Source of the DNA: an uncultured Thermomicrobiales bacterium | GTDB lineage: Bacteria; Chloroflexota; Chloroflexia; Thermomicrobiales; UBA6265 | Reading direction: 5' to 3' | NCBI GenBank assembly: GCA_902806375.1 | Contig: CADCWK010000031.1 | Coordinates: 1-11,278 of the forward strand | Length of the DNA stretch: 11,278 bases | Shown: in pieces, positions 1 through 6,641 of the stretch | How the letters are laid out: the number at the start of each line of letters is the position of its first letter | Numbering within the stretch: position 1 is the first letter of the stretch | Position numbers and translations under genes: made by a program | Notes under the pieces: model-generated | The model's input: the letters and a program-made list of their open reading frames with translations, nothing else | Databases searched by the model: none | Told to the model about the DNA's origin: nothing

Positions 1-144
1 TGGAAGGGGGCGACGGGCAGCCAGGACAGAACGAGACCGGCGGATTGGCCGCCCACGAGCGGGTCGGTCGGGCCGGGATGGCGGCGCGGTCGGATGGAGC
101 GGACCGGGAGACGGTTGGCTGGACCATCGCCGAGGGTGTCGTCA

Positions 145-168
145 CACCCGGTGATACCTCGCCTGGTG
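145..168 (+). repeat. 24-bp near-repeat, copy A (partner at 10738-10761)
   Basis: Matches 10738-10761 in the same orientation at 21 of 24 bases; the three differences are all transitions. This copy lies in the gene-free 1-217 region downstream of the deacetylase stop. The other 1-217 sequence shows nothing recognisable. High GC makes chance similarity possible. Confidence 0.3.
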
Positions 169-217
169 CGGAGCCGGTGGTCGCCGGCCGAGGCCCCTGG
201 GGGCCGGGCGTTCAGGG

Positions 218-1138
218 TCAGACCGCTTCCAGGTCCCGGATGACCGCCTCGACGTCGGGCTGCCGGGAGGCGAGGAGCTCGGCGACCGGGTCTCGGGCCG
301 GGTTGTCGGCGGGGCTCCAGGGCAGGTCGACCCGGCGCATGAACTCCCACGACATGATGAGCTTCACCTGCTCACGGTCCAGGCCGGCGAACGGGCCACG
401 CGGGTCGATCTGCGTCCGGTGGAGCCGGATGACCCGCTCCTTGGTCTCGACCACGTCGGCGACCGGCATCGTGACGGTGATCTCCCGGGCGGGCGTCCCC
501 AGGTTGGCCAGTTCCTCGGCGGAGAGGGAGCGGAACGGGCCATCGGCGCGCTGGGCCATCCGCTGGACGCGCTCCCGGGGCAGGGCGTTGTAGTACAGGC
601 TCGCCACCCGCCACGGTTCGCCCAGTCCGACCGGGGCTCCTTCGTCGGCCGCCAGCGCGACCGCCGCCGTCGCGTGGTGGTGGATCGCGATGTGGTCAGG
701 GTGGCCGTAGATCCCGTCGGCGCCGAACGTGATGACCGCGGCCGGACGGACGTCGCGGATCGTCATCGCGATCATCGAGACCACCTCACCGGCCGGCGCC
801 CGGACGAGCGACCGTGGGTCGTCGTTCTCCGGGGTCCCGGCCATCCCCGAGTCGCGGTAGCCGAGCAGCCGGATGTCGTCCACCCCGGCGAGGGCCATCG
901 CGTCGCGCAACTCCTTCTCCCGGACGGCGCCGAGGGAGTCCCGCGTCGCCAGTTCCGTGACGAGGATCTCACCCGCCTCGCCCCGCGTCGCGGTGATCAG
1001 CGTGACCGGGACGCCGCGGGCCCGAAGCAGGCTGATCGTCCCAGCCAGCCCGAAGGCCTCGTCGTCGGGGTGGGCGAGGACGATGAGCAGGCCGTTGCCG
1101 GTCTGACTGGTAGTGCTGTGGTCCGGAGCGGTGGACAT
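218..1138 (-). CDS. PIG-L/LmbE-family zinc-dependent N-deacetylase
   Basis: A 306-residue protein of the GlcNAc-PI de-N-acetylase (PIG-L/LmbE) fold. Seen: the N-terminal motif A-H-P-D-D-E at residues 22-27, T-R-G-E-A-G-E at 51-57, a G-Y-R-D-S-G-M stretch at 93-99 and H-P-D-H at 146-149. By family knowledge His23, Asp26 and His149 bind the catalytic zinc and Asp25 is the general base. The family removes acetyl groups from N-acetyl-amino sugars, including the MshB step of mycothiol synthesis and BshB of bacillithiol synthesis. The Y-R-D-S-G-M run resembles MshB/Mca-type proteins, but the substrate cannot be fixed from sequence. No signal peptide or membrane segment, so it is cytoplasmic. The ATG start is supported by an AGAGGGA-like ribosome site (complement of 1147-1153) about 8 bases upstream. 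It is divergent from the ABC exporter genes, with no obvious functional link. Confidence 0.93.
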   Translation of the reverse strand: MSTAPDHSTTSQTGNGLLIVLAHPDDEAFGLAGTISLLRARGVPVTLITATRGEAGEILVTELATRDSLGAVREKELRDAMALAGVDDIRLLGYRDSGMAGTPENDDPRSLVRAPAGEVVSMIAMTIRDVRPAAVITFGADGIYGHPDHIAIHHHATAAVALAADEGAPVGLGEPWRVASLYYNALPRERVQRMAQRADGPFRSLSAEELANLGTPAREITVTMPVADVVETKERVIRLHRTQIDPRGPFAGLDREQVKLIMSWEFMRRVDLPWSPADNPARDPVAELLASRQPDVEAVIRDLEAV

Positions 1139-1448
1139 GGGCAGGGTCCCTCTCTATGGAAGATCAATGGTCAGCCCTGGGCTGTTCGTCGGGCGCACGG
1201 GCGGGGGCCCGCGGACCGGGCGAACCGGCCGGGTCGGACGTGCGAGGATTTCTCCAACCAGCATCGCACGTCGAGGACCGGTCAGCCCTGCCCGTCCGGC
1301 CAGTGCGATCGCCTGTCGGCTGCGCTACCCTTGCGGGACAGGGTTCCCGCGCCCGACCGGCTCTCCAGTGACGACACGCAGACAAGGACCGCCACCCCGT
1401 GACCAGCCCCAGCCACTTCCCCGGACGACCGGCGGCCCGACCGTGGTG
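1139..1448. other. Divergent intergenic region between deacetylase and ABC exporter genes
   Basis: This 310-bp spacer holds both 5' ends. Seen in it: an 11-bp direct repeat GGTCAGCCCTG at 1169-1179 and 1280-1290; a perfect 9-bp inverted repeat at 1237-1245 and 1264-1272; and a mini-ORF (1399-1449) with its own ribosome site just before the exporter start. A weak -10-like TACCCT at 1326-1331 has no convincing -35 partner. The spacer is also open in the exporter frame, but the upstream translation is Arg/Pro/Gly-rich and unlike an exporter N-terminus, so I treat it as non-coding. Confidence 0.6.
1237..1272. promoter_or_regulatory. 9-bp perfect inverted repeat (possible operator or leader hairpin)
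   Basis: GACGTGCGA at 1237-1245 is the exact reverse complement of TCGCACGTC at 1264-1272, with an 18-base spacer. It sits midway between the divergent starts at 1138 and 1449. The 27-base centre-to-centre distance is a little under three helical turns, so a dimeric repressor is possible; an RNA hairpin with a large loop is the alternative. No T-run follows, so it is not an intrinsic terminator. Function is inference. Confidence 0.4.
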
Positions 1449-1449
1449 A
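1399..1449 (+). CDS. Putative 16-codon leader ORF overlapping the ABC exporter start
   Basis: A GTG at 1399 is preceded by AAGGA (1384-1388) at a 10-base spacing, a better ribosome site than anything just upstream of the ATG at 1449. The frame reads MTSPSHFPGRPAARPW and ends in TGA at 1447-1449, which overlaps the exporter ATG as TGATG. That is a typical translational-coupling arrangement. The peptide resembles no family I know. Alternatives: chance, or a frameshift (real or sequencing) separating the true GTG start from the exporter frame. Confidence 0.3.
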   Translation: MTSPSHFPGRPAARPW

Positions 1450-3425
1450 TGGCTCGCCGGCGGCGTGGCGCGTCCCCGTCCGGTCCGGGTGGCCCGGCGG
1501 CGGAGGCCGGTCATGGCCAGCCCGGGATCGGCATGGTCGCGGCCCTGCGGCGCGCGTTCGGCTATCTCCGCCCGCACCGGGGCAACGTCATTGCCGCCCT
1601 CGTGGCGGTGCTCGTCGTCACCGTCGCCAACCTGCTCGCCCCGCAGCTGATCCGGATCGTGATCGACTCCGGAATCGCCACCCGCGACGGCCAGGTCATC
1701 GCCCTCGCCGTCGCGGGCATGTTCGGCCTCGCCCTCCTGCGCGGCGGTGGGTCCTTCGTCCAGGGGTTCTACGCGGAGCGCGGCTCCCAGGGGGTCGCCC
1801 TGGACCTCCGTGACGAGTTCTTCGTCAAGGTCGAGCAGCTCGGCTTCGCCTTCCACGACCGCACCCCGACCGGGCAGCTCCTGACCCGCGCCACCAGCGA
1901 CATCGAGCAGGTCCGCTTCGTGACCGGCAACGGCTTCGTGAACATCGTCTGGGCCATCGTCCAGATCGTCGCGATCGTGATCCTGCTCTTCGTCGTCAAC
2001 TGGCAGCTGGCCCTGATCACCTTCGTCTCGATCCTGATCATCTTCGGCCTGCTCGGCCGCTTCGGGACCAGCATCGCGCCGCTGTTCACCCGGATCCAGG
2101 CTGCCCTCGGGCAGCTCAACTCCACCCTCCAGGAGGACCTCGTCGGGCTCCGGACGATCCGCGCCTTCCGGGGCGAGGAGCGCGAGCGGGCCCGCTACCG
2201 GGGCCACAACGCGACGATGTTCGACCTGAACATCCAGATCGTCAGCCTGTTCTCGACCAACTTCCGCGCGATCTTCCTCGTCGCCGGGCTGGCGTCGCTG
2301 GCGGTCGTCTACGCCGGCGGTCAGCAGGTCATCGGCGGCGACCTCCAGGTCGGCGAACTGGTCGCCTTCTACACGTACCTGAACTTCCTCCTCGGCCCGA
2401 TCCTGACGCTGGGCTTCCTCGGGTCGGCAGTCCCGCGGGCCGGCGCCTCGGCCGTCCGGATCTTCGCCGTGCTGGACGAGCCGGTCACCATCACCGACCG
2501 GCCGGACGCCGTGCCGCTGCCGCCGGTCGAGGGGCGTGTCCAGTTCGACGACGTCTCGTTCCGCTACCCGGAGGCCAACCACGACGCCCTCCACGGTGTC
2601 AGCTTCACCGCCGAGCCGGGCCAGACGGTCGCCATCATCGGGACGACCGGTTCCGGCAAGAGCACCCTCGTCAACCTGATCCCCCGTTTCCATGACCCGG
2701 CGGAGGGCACCGTCCGGATCGACGGCTACGACGTCCGCGACGTCACGCTGGAGAGCCTGCGCGGCCAGATCGCGCCGGTCCTGCAGGAGTCGCGCCTGTT
2801 CAGCGGCACGGTGCGGGACAACATCGCCTACGGCCGCCCGGACGCGACGATGGGTGAGATCCAGGCCGCCGCCGCCGCCGCCCAGGCCGCCCCGTTCATC
2901 GAGGCGATGGCCGACGGCTATGAGACGATCATCGGCGAACGTGGCGTCGGCCTGTCCGGCGGGCAGCGCCAGCGGGTCGCTATCGCGCGGGCACTGCTGG
3001 CTGACCGGGCCATCCTGATCCTCGACGACAGCACCTCGGCCGTCGACGCCACGACCGAGGCTGAGATCCGGATCGCGATCGACCGGCTGCTGGCCGAGCG
3101 GCGCCAGACCACCTTCGTCATCGCCCAGCGCGTCAGCACCGTCCGATCGGCCGACGTGATCCTCGTCATGGACGCCGGGCGGATCGTCGCCCAGGGTACC
3201 CACGAGCACCTGCTCGCCCACAGCGACCTCTACGTCTCCATCCTCGGCTCGCAGCTCGGGACCGAGACGGCCTTCGCGCCGGACGAGAGCACTGTCGACG
3301 AGATCGCCGAAGAGAGTGTGGCGACCAACGGCACCGGCAACGGCACCGGTAACGGCGTAGCCAGCGGCTCGCGCCTGGCCCCCGCCGCCGTGGCCGCAGC
3401 CACCAACGGGAGGACTCAGCGATGA
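1449..3425 (+). CDS. ABC exporter half-transporter, degenerate-site subunit
   Basis: A 658-residue type IV (MsbA/BmrA-like) half-transporter: a six-helix membrane domain (about residues 30-340) followed by an ATPase domain (about 360-600). Seen: Walker A G398-T406 with Lys404, Q-loop Gln446, intact LSGGQ signature at 502-506, Walker B ending Asp526-Asp527, and switch-loop Gln560. Asp527 replaces the usual catalytic Glu and Gln560 the usual His. This is the known pattern of the degenerate-site subunit of heterodimeric exporters such as TM287/288 and BmrCD. It should therefore pair with the next gene to export lipids, drugs or peptides from the cytoplasmic membrane. A 50-60-residue Gly/Asn/Thr/Ala-rich tail follows the ATPase. 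The start is uncertain: ATG 1449 overlaps the stop of a mini-ORF, and ATG 1533, just before the conserved region, is an alternative. Its stop overlaps the next start as ATGA. Confidence 0.93.
   Translation: MARRRRGASPSGPGGPAAEAGHGQPGIGMVAALRRAFGYLRPHRGNVIAALVAVLVVTVANLLAPQLIRIVIDSGIATRDGQVIALAVAGMFGLALLRGGGSFVQGFYAERGSQGVALDLRDEFFVKVEQLGFAFHDRTPTGQLLTRATSDIEQVRFVTGNGFVNIVWAIVQIVAIVILLFVVNWQLALITFVSILIIFGLLGRFGTSIAPLFTRIQAALGQLNSTLQEDLVGLRTIRAFRGEERERARYRGHNATMFDLNIQIVSLFSTNFRAIFLVAGLASLAVVYAGGQQVIGGDLQVGELVAFYTYLNFLLGPILTLGFLGSAVPRAGASAVRIFAVLDEPVTITDRPDAVPLPPVEGRVQFDDVSFRYPEANHDALHGVSFTAEPGQTVAIIGTTGSGKSTLVNLIPRFHDPAEGTVRIDGYDVRDVTLESLRGQIAPVLQESRLFSGTVRDNIAYGRPDATMGEIQAAAAAAQAAPFIEAMADGYETIIGERGVGLSGGQRQRVAIARALLADRAILILDDSTSAVDATTEAEIRIAIDRLLAERRQTTFVIAQRVSTVRSADVILVMDAGRIVAQGTHEHLLAHSDLYVSILGSQLGTETAFAPDESTVDEIAEESVATNGTGNGTGNGVASGSRLAPAAVAAATNGRTQR
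3327..3356 (+). repeat. 12-bp tandem repeat in the exporter C-terminal tail
   Basis: Two and a half copies of AACGGCACCGGY run in frame at 3327-3338, 3339-3350 and 3351-3356. They encode Asn-Gly-Thr-Gly-Asn-Gly-Thr-Gly-Asn-Gly within a disordered tail after the ATPase domain. A multiple-of-three unit in a tail can vary in copy number without breaking the protein. Confidence 0.7.
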
Positions 3426-5299
3426 CGGCCGCCCGCGCGCAGACCGTCGTCCTGCCCGCCGATGAGGCCGAGGCCGACATCGTGAGGGACCGCAGCCGGA
3501 CCGCCCGCCGTCTCGTCGGCGAGCTCCGGGGTTTCCGGCCGCAGCTGCTGGCGACCGGCGGCTGGATCCTGATCAGTTCGGCCACCCAGGCCGCGACGCC
3601 GGCCCTGATCGGCCAGGCGATCGACGGTCCGATCACCGACGGCGACTCCGGCGGCCTGCTGACGTACACCATCATCCTGGTCGCGCTGGCCCTCATCGGC
3701 GGCGTCGCGACCCGGTTCCAGGTCGTGCGGGTCGGCACGATCGGCCAGCGCGTGCTGCAGGGGTTCCGGCAGCGCCTGTTCGACCACTTCCAGCGGCTGC
3801 CCCTGAAGTTCTTCGGCAGCCGCCCGATCGGCGACCTCGTCAGCCGGGTCAGTTCCGACGTCGACACGATCAACCAGTTCATCAGCCAGGGGCTCAGCCA
3901 GGCGATCGGCCAGGTGTTCGGGCTGTTCGCGACCATGATCGCGATGGTCATCCTCGACTGGCGGATGGCGCTGGTCTCCTTCGCGATCATCCCGGTGCTC
4001 GGCCTCGCCACGAGCATCGTCTCCCGGCGGGCCCGGATCGCCTACCGCCTGACCCGGCAGACGACCGGTGCCGTGACCGCCTCGCTGCAGGAGGAGATCA
4101 GCGGCATCCGGGAGACCCAGGCGTTCAACCGGGCGACGTTCAACATCGGCCAGTTCCGGGCCCGGAACCGGGAGAACTACGTCGCCAACGTCGACGCCGT
4201 CCGGATCAGCTCCGCCCTGGCCCCGGCCGTCGACCTGCTCAGCACCGTCGCGACCGGCATCGTGCTGGCCTACGGCGGCTGGCAGGTCTACCGCGGCGAC
4301 CTCGAGCTGGGCACGCTGGCGGCCTTCCTCCTCTACGTCCAGACGTTCTTCCGGCCGATCCAGCTGCTCTCGCAGGTCTACACCCAGGCCCAGTCGTCGC
4401 TGGCCGGCGCCGAGCGGATCTACAACATCCTCGACAGCCCGGCCGAGGAGCCCGACCCGGCCACCGCCGTCGACCTCGCCGGGACGCGGGTCGAGGGAGA
4501 ACTTCGCTTCGAGAATGTGACCTTCGGCTACGAGCCCGGCCGCGACATCCTGCACGGGATCGACGTCACGATCCGACCGGGTCAGACGGTCGCGATCGTC
4601 GGGCCGACCGGCGCCGGCAAGACGACGCTGGTCAACCTGATCCCGCGCTTCTATGAGTTGCCGGACGGCGGTGGACGGATCACGCTCGACGGGCGCGACA
4701 CCCGCGGGATCCGCAAGGACAGCCTGCGCTCGCAGATCGCGCTCGTGCTGCAGGAGCCGTTCCTGTTCGCCGGGACCGTCCGGGACAACATCGCCTACGG
4801 ACGCCCGGACGCGACACCCGAGGAGATCGAGGCGGCGGCCGTCGCGGTCCAGGCCGACACGTTCATCACCGAGCTGCCCGAGGGCTACGAGACCGTGCTC
4901 GAGGAGGGCGGCGGCGGGCTGAGTGAGGGCCAGCGCCAGTTGCTCGCCTTCGCCCGGGCGGTCCTCGTCGACCCGCGCATCCTGATCCTGGACGAGGCGA
5001 CCAGCCGGATCGACACCCGGACCGAGGCGCTGATCCAGACGGCGCTCCAGACGCTCCTGTCCGGCCGGACCAGCATCGTGATCGCCCACCGGCTCAGCAC
5101 CGTCCGCAACGCCGACCTGATCCTCGTCATGTCCGACGGCCGGATCGTCGAGCAGGGCCGCCACGAGGAACTGATCCGGCTGGACGGCCTCTACGCCACC
5201 CTCTACAACCGCCAGATGCGCGACACCAAGCGGCCGCCAGTCACCATCGCCAAGGGCATCCCGTCGATGGGCCGCACCACCCCGGCGTTCGAGGGGTAG
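3422..5299 (+). CDS. ABC exporter half-transporter, catalytic-site subunit
   Basis: A 625-residue half-transporter with an N-terminal membrane domain (about 40-340) and a C-terminal ATPase (about 360-600). Seen: Walker A G394-T402 with Lys400, Q-loop Gln444, signature LSEGQ at 500-504 (Glu replaces the second-position Gly), Walker B Asp524-Glu525 with the catalytic Glu present, and switch His556. In a heterodimer, its Walker motifs plus the LSGGQ of the upstream subunit form the active ATP site. Its LSEGQ plus the upstream subunit's Asp/Gln form the degenerate site. The start is firm: ATG overlaps the upstream stop by four bases (ATGA) and is preceded by GGGAGGA at 3408-3414 with 7-base spacing. 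The pair is an operon with matched stoichiometry. The substrate cannot be told from sequence; multidrug or lipid export is likely. Confidence 0.95.
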   Translation: MTAARAQTVVLPADEAEADIVRDRSRTARRLVGELRGFRPQLLATGGWILISSATQAATPALIGQAIDGPITDGDSGGLLTYTIILVALALIGGVATRFQVVRVGTIGQRVLQGFRQRLFDHFQRLPLKFFGSRPIGDLVSRVSSDVDTINQFISQGLSQAIGQVFGLFATMIAMVILDWRMALVSFAIIPVLGLATSIVSRRARIAYRLTRQTTGAVTASLQEEISGIRETQAFNRATFNIGQFRARNRENYVANVDAVRISSALAPAVDLLSTVATGIVLAYGGWQVYRGDLELGTLAAFLLYVQTFFRPIQLLSQVYTQAQSSLAGAERIYNILDSPAEEPDPATAVDLAGTRVEGELRFENVTFGYEPGRDILHGIDVTIRPGQTVAIVGPTGAGKTTLVNLIPRFYELPDGGGRITLDGRDTRGIRKDSLRSQIALVLQEPFLFAGTVRDNIAYGRPDATPEEIEAAAVAVQADTFITELPEGYETVLEEGGGGLSEGQRQLLAFARAVLVDPRILILDEATSRIDTRTEALIQTALQTLLSGRTSIVIAHRLSTVRNADLILVMSDGRIVEQGRHEELIRLDGLYATLYNRQMRDTKRPPVTIAKGIPSMGRTTPAFEG

Positions 5300-5389
5300 G
5301 TGCTCCTGGGAATCTTCAGCGACGAGTAAGCGAGAGTTGATGTTAGCGGGGATCCATAGGGACTGTATTCGACGTGGGCTGACTATACT
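5300..5389. other. Intergenic region before the toxin-antitoxin pair
   Basis: Ninety bases, visibly richer in A/T than the exporter genes. I see no stem followed by a T-run that would mark the exporter terminator. The 3' end carries the toxin -10 element; nothing else is recognised. Confidence 0.5.
5384..5389 (+). promoter_or_regulatory. -10 box TATACT placed for a leaderless toxin transcript
   Basis: TATACT differs from the consensus TATAAT at one base and ends six bases before the ATG at 5396. Transcription would then start at or next to the A of the ATG, giving a leaderless mRNA. This fits the absence of a ribosome site before the toxin gene. The base run at the -35 position (5361-5366, GACTGT) is a poor match to consensus. 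Basis: sequence match plus known -10 geometry. Confidence 0.55.
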
Positions 5390-5395
5390 TTGCAC

Positions 5396-5689
5396 ATGAG
5401 CGACACGCGGATCGATTACCTCGTCTGGGATGAATGGAACAGGGATCACATCGAGAAGCACGGGGTCTTGCCCGAGGCGGCCGAAGAGGTTATCAGGAGT
5501 TCCCCATTCGTTCGCGAGACCTACAAGGGGCGTTTGCTGGTCGTTGGTCTGACGACGTCGGATCGATTCCTGGCGGTGGTGGTCAGTCCGGTCTCAGGGC
5601 GCGATACGACGTTCTATGTCGTGAGCGCCCGCCCGGCAAGCCGCAGGGATCGCAGGGAACACGCACAGTGGAAAGGGGCGTCGCAATGA
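5396..5689 (+). CDS. brnT: BrnT-like ribonuclease toxin of a type II toxin-antitoxin pair
   Basis: A 97-residue protein with the BrnT-type opening W-D-E-W-N-x(2)-H-I-x(2)-H-G-V near residues 11-24, a central beta-rich stretch (L-L-V-V-G-L, F-L-A-V-V-V), and a closing Y-V-V-S-A-R-P-A followed by an Arg/His-rich end. BrnT toxins are RelE-fold ribonucleases that stop growth unless bound by their antitoxin. The next gene, overlapping by ATGA, encodes a ribbon-helix-helix protein as expected. I chose ATG 5396 over the in-frame TTG 5390 because the TATACT box ends at 5389, so TTG could not lie on the mRNA. GC is about 62% by hand count over 5401-5700, against about 71% over 4561-4860 in the exporter, suggesting separate acquisition. 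Assignment to the exact subfamily is less sure than to the toxin class. Confidence 0.8.
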   Translation: MSDTRIDYLVWDEWNRDHIEKHGVLPEAAEEVIRSSPFVRETYKGRLLVVGLTTSDRFLAVVVSPVSGRDTTFYVVSARPASRRDRREHAQWKGASQ

Positions 5690-5988
5690 GCCAGCCATCC
5701 GTCGATCTGGGCTACCCAACGCCAGCCCACGGCCGCATCCCCGCCTTCCATTCCATCGAGGAAGAGTCGGAGTTCTGGGACACCCATGATCTGACCGACT
5801 TTCTCGAGGAGTCGAATCCTGTCCATCTCACCGTCGCGGCGGATCTGTCCGACCCTTTGACGGTCCAGCTGGACCAGTCTGATCGACTGGAACTGGACCG
5901 CCAGGCCGAAGCTCGTGGAGTCGGGCCGTCAACCCTTGCCCGCCTCTGGCTGACAGAACGTCTCCATCAGAACGAGAAGACCGGCTGA
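5686..5988 (+). CDS. CopG/ribbon-helix-helix antitoxin, partner of the BrnT-like toxin
   Basis: A 100-residue protein. The N-terminal half is acidic, with the motif F-W-D-T-H-D-L-T-D-F at 30-39 that is typical of CopG-type antitoxins paired with BrnT-like toxins. The C-terminal part (about 58-93: a short strand L-T-V-Q-L-D, then two helices ending L-A-R-L-W-L-T-E-R-L) reads as a ribbon-helix-helix DNA-binding fold. It should neutralise the toxin by direct binding and repress the shared promoter, as is usual for type II antitoxins. The start is set by ATGA overlap with the toxin stop and an AAGGGG ribosome site about 7 bases upstream. An upstream in-frame extension to 5434 overlaps the toxin in another frame and is rejected. 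Compared with BrnA proper (BrnA_antitoxin family), the F-W-x-T-H-D motif points more to the CopG_antitoxin family. Confidence 0.8.
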   Translation: MSQPSVDLGYPTPAHGRIPAFHSIEEESEFWDTHDLTDFLEESNPVHLTVAADLSDPLTVQLDQSDRLELDRQAEARGVGPSTLARLWLTERLHQNEKTG

Positions 5989-6081
5989 CGTCCGGCGCCA
6001 AGGCTCCCATGGCGATGGGCCCGAGATCGCTCGCCGGCTCGGCGCGGCTGGATCGTCGGGCAAACGCCGAGGTCGCCGGGG

Positions 6082-6519
6082 TTATGACTGACTCCGGGAC
6101 TGGCAGGCCGCGCACTGGCCGAACAGGACCAGGTGGTCGGTGTTGACCACGAACCCGTAGCGGTCGCGGACCGTCTCCTCCAGCGCGGACAGATCGTCGG
6201 CGGTGATCTCGCCCTCCCAGCCGCAGTCGCGGCAGCGCAGGTGGTGGTGCGGCGTCTCGCGGGCGATCTCGTAGTACGGCTCGGCGTCGCCCGTGTCGGC
6301 CTGGACGACCACGCCGGTCGCGACGAACATGTGCAGCGCCCGGTAGACGGTCGAGCGGCTGACCGTGCGGTCGCGGCGGCGGACGCGCCCGGCAACCTCG
6401 GTCAGGGTCGTGTGCCCCCGTCCCGCGCAGACGGCATCCAGGACAAGTGCCCGTTGGCGGGTGACGCGGTAGCCCGCCTGGCTGATCTGCTGTTCCCATC
6501 GCCGGGTATCGTGGGTCAT
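6082..6519 (-). CDS. Fur-family metalloregulator (Zur/Fur/PerR class)
   Basis: A 145-residue Fur-superfamily repressor. Seen: a winged helix (about residues 12-80) with G-Y-R-V-T-R-Q-R-A at 16-24 and R-S-T-V-Y-R-A-L at 55-62; then the metal region P-H-H-H-L-R-C-R-D-C (90-99) and C-terminal C-A-A-C (136-139). Two CxxC pairs give the structural Cys4 zinc site of the family; His91, His93, His129 and Glu84 are candidate regulatory ligands. When metal-bound, such proteins block promoters of metal uptake or stress genes. Start: ATG at 6517-6519 with GGAGGTGA just upstream on the minus strand; a longer in-frame version to 6657 is rejected. It is divergent from a zinc-type CDF exporter and shares a spacer with a perfect inverted repeat, so a zinc sensor is most likely. 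Iron, manganese or peroxide sensing cannot be excluded. Confidence 0.9.
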   Translation of the reverse strand: MTHDTRRWEQQISQAGYRVTRQRALVLDAVCAGRGHTTLTEVAGRVRRRDRTVSRSTVYRALHMFVATGVVVQADTGDAEPYYEIARETPHHHLRCRDCGWEGEITADDLSALEETVRDRYGFVVNTDHLVLFGQCAACQSRSQS

Positions 6520-6551
6520 GGGCCAGTCACCTCCGCGTACTGGTTCCGGTC

Positions 6552-6575
6552 GTTGTTGCCAATCTTCGCAACAAC
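6552..6575. promoter_or_regulatory. Candidate Fur/Zur operator (perfect 8-8-8 inverted repeat)
   Basis: GTTGTTGC (6552-6559) and GCAACAAC (6568-6575) are exact reverse complements separated by 8 bases. The element lies 33 bases before the Fur-family start and 67 bases before the CDF transporter start. A dimeric regulator here could control both genes and itself. The length (24 bp) is in the range of Fur-family boxes, but the bases are not the classical Fur or Zur consensus, so the link to the neighbouring regulator is inference. Confidence 0.6.
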
Positions 6576-6601
6576 CGGCCCCCGGTTTCACCTGCTCCGT
6601 A

Positions 6602-6623
6602 GACTCGTCCCCAGGCACGAGTC
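6602..6623. promoter_or_regulatory. Second inverted repeat next to the CDF ribosome site
   Basis: GACTCGT (6602-6608) and ACGAGTC (6617-6623) are exact reverse complements around an 8-base spacer. The repeat ends 4 bases before the GAGGAG ribosome site (6628-6633) of the CDF gene. It could be a second operator half or an RNA hairpin affecting translation. An overlapping TAGACT (6600-6605) is -10-like but has no good -35. Confidence 0.4.
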
Positions 6624-6641
6624 GGACGAGGAGCAGTCGCC

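Noticed and set aside
419..1402. 327-codon plus-strand frame opposite the deacetylase
   Set aside because: Arg/Asp-rich with no motif; the minus-strand deacetylase explains the openness.
1164..3221. 685-codon minus-strand open frame opposite the first ABC subunit
   Set aside because: Translation is Asp/Gly/Arg/Val-rich with no fold or motif. It mirrors the third-position GC bias of the plus-strand transporter, which has full ABC motifs.
3416..5461. 681-codon minus-strand open frame opposite the second ABC subunit
   Set aside because: Same low-complexity composition and the same explanation; it also runs across the toxin promoter.
5989..6081. Bidirectional terminator between the convergent antitoxin and Fur-family genes
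   Set aside because: Only short stems (such as CCCAT-GGCG-ATGGG at 6006-6020) and no T-run on either strand.
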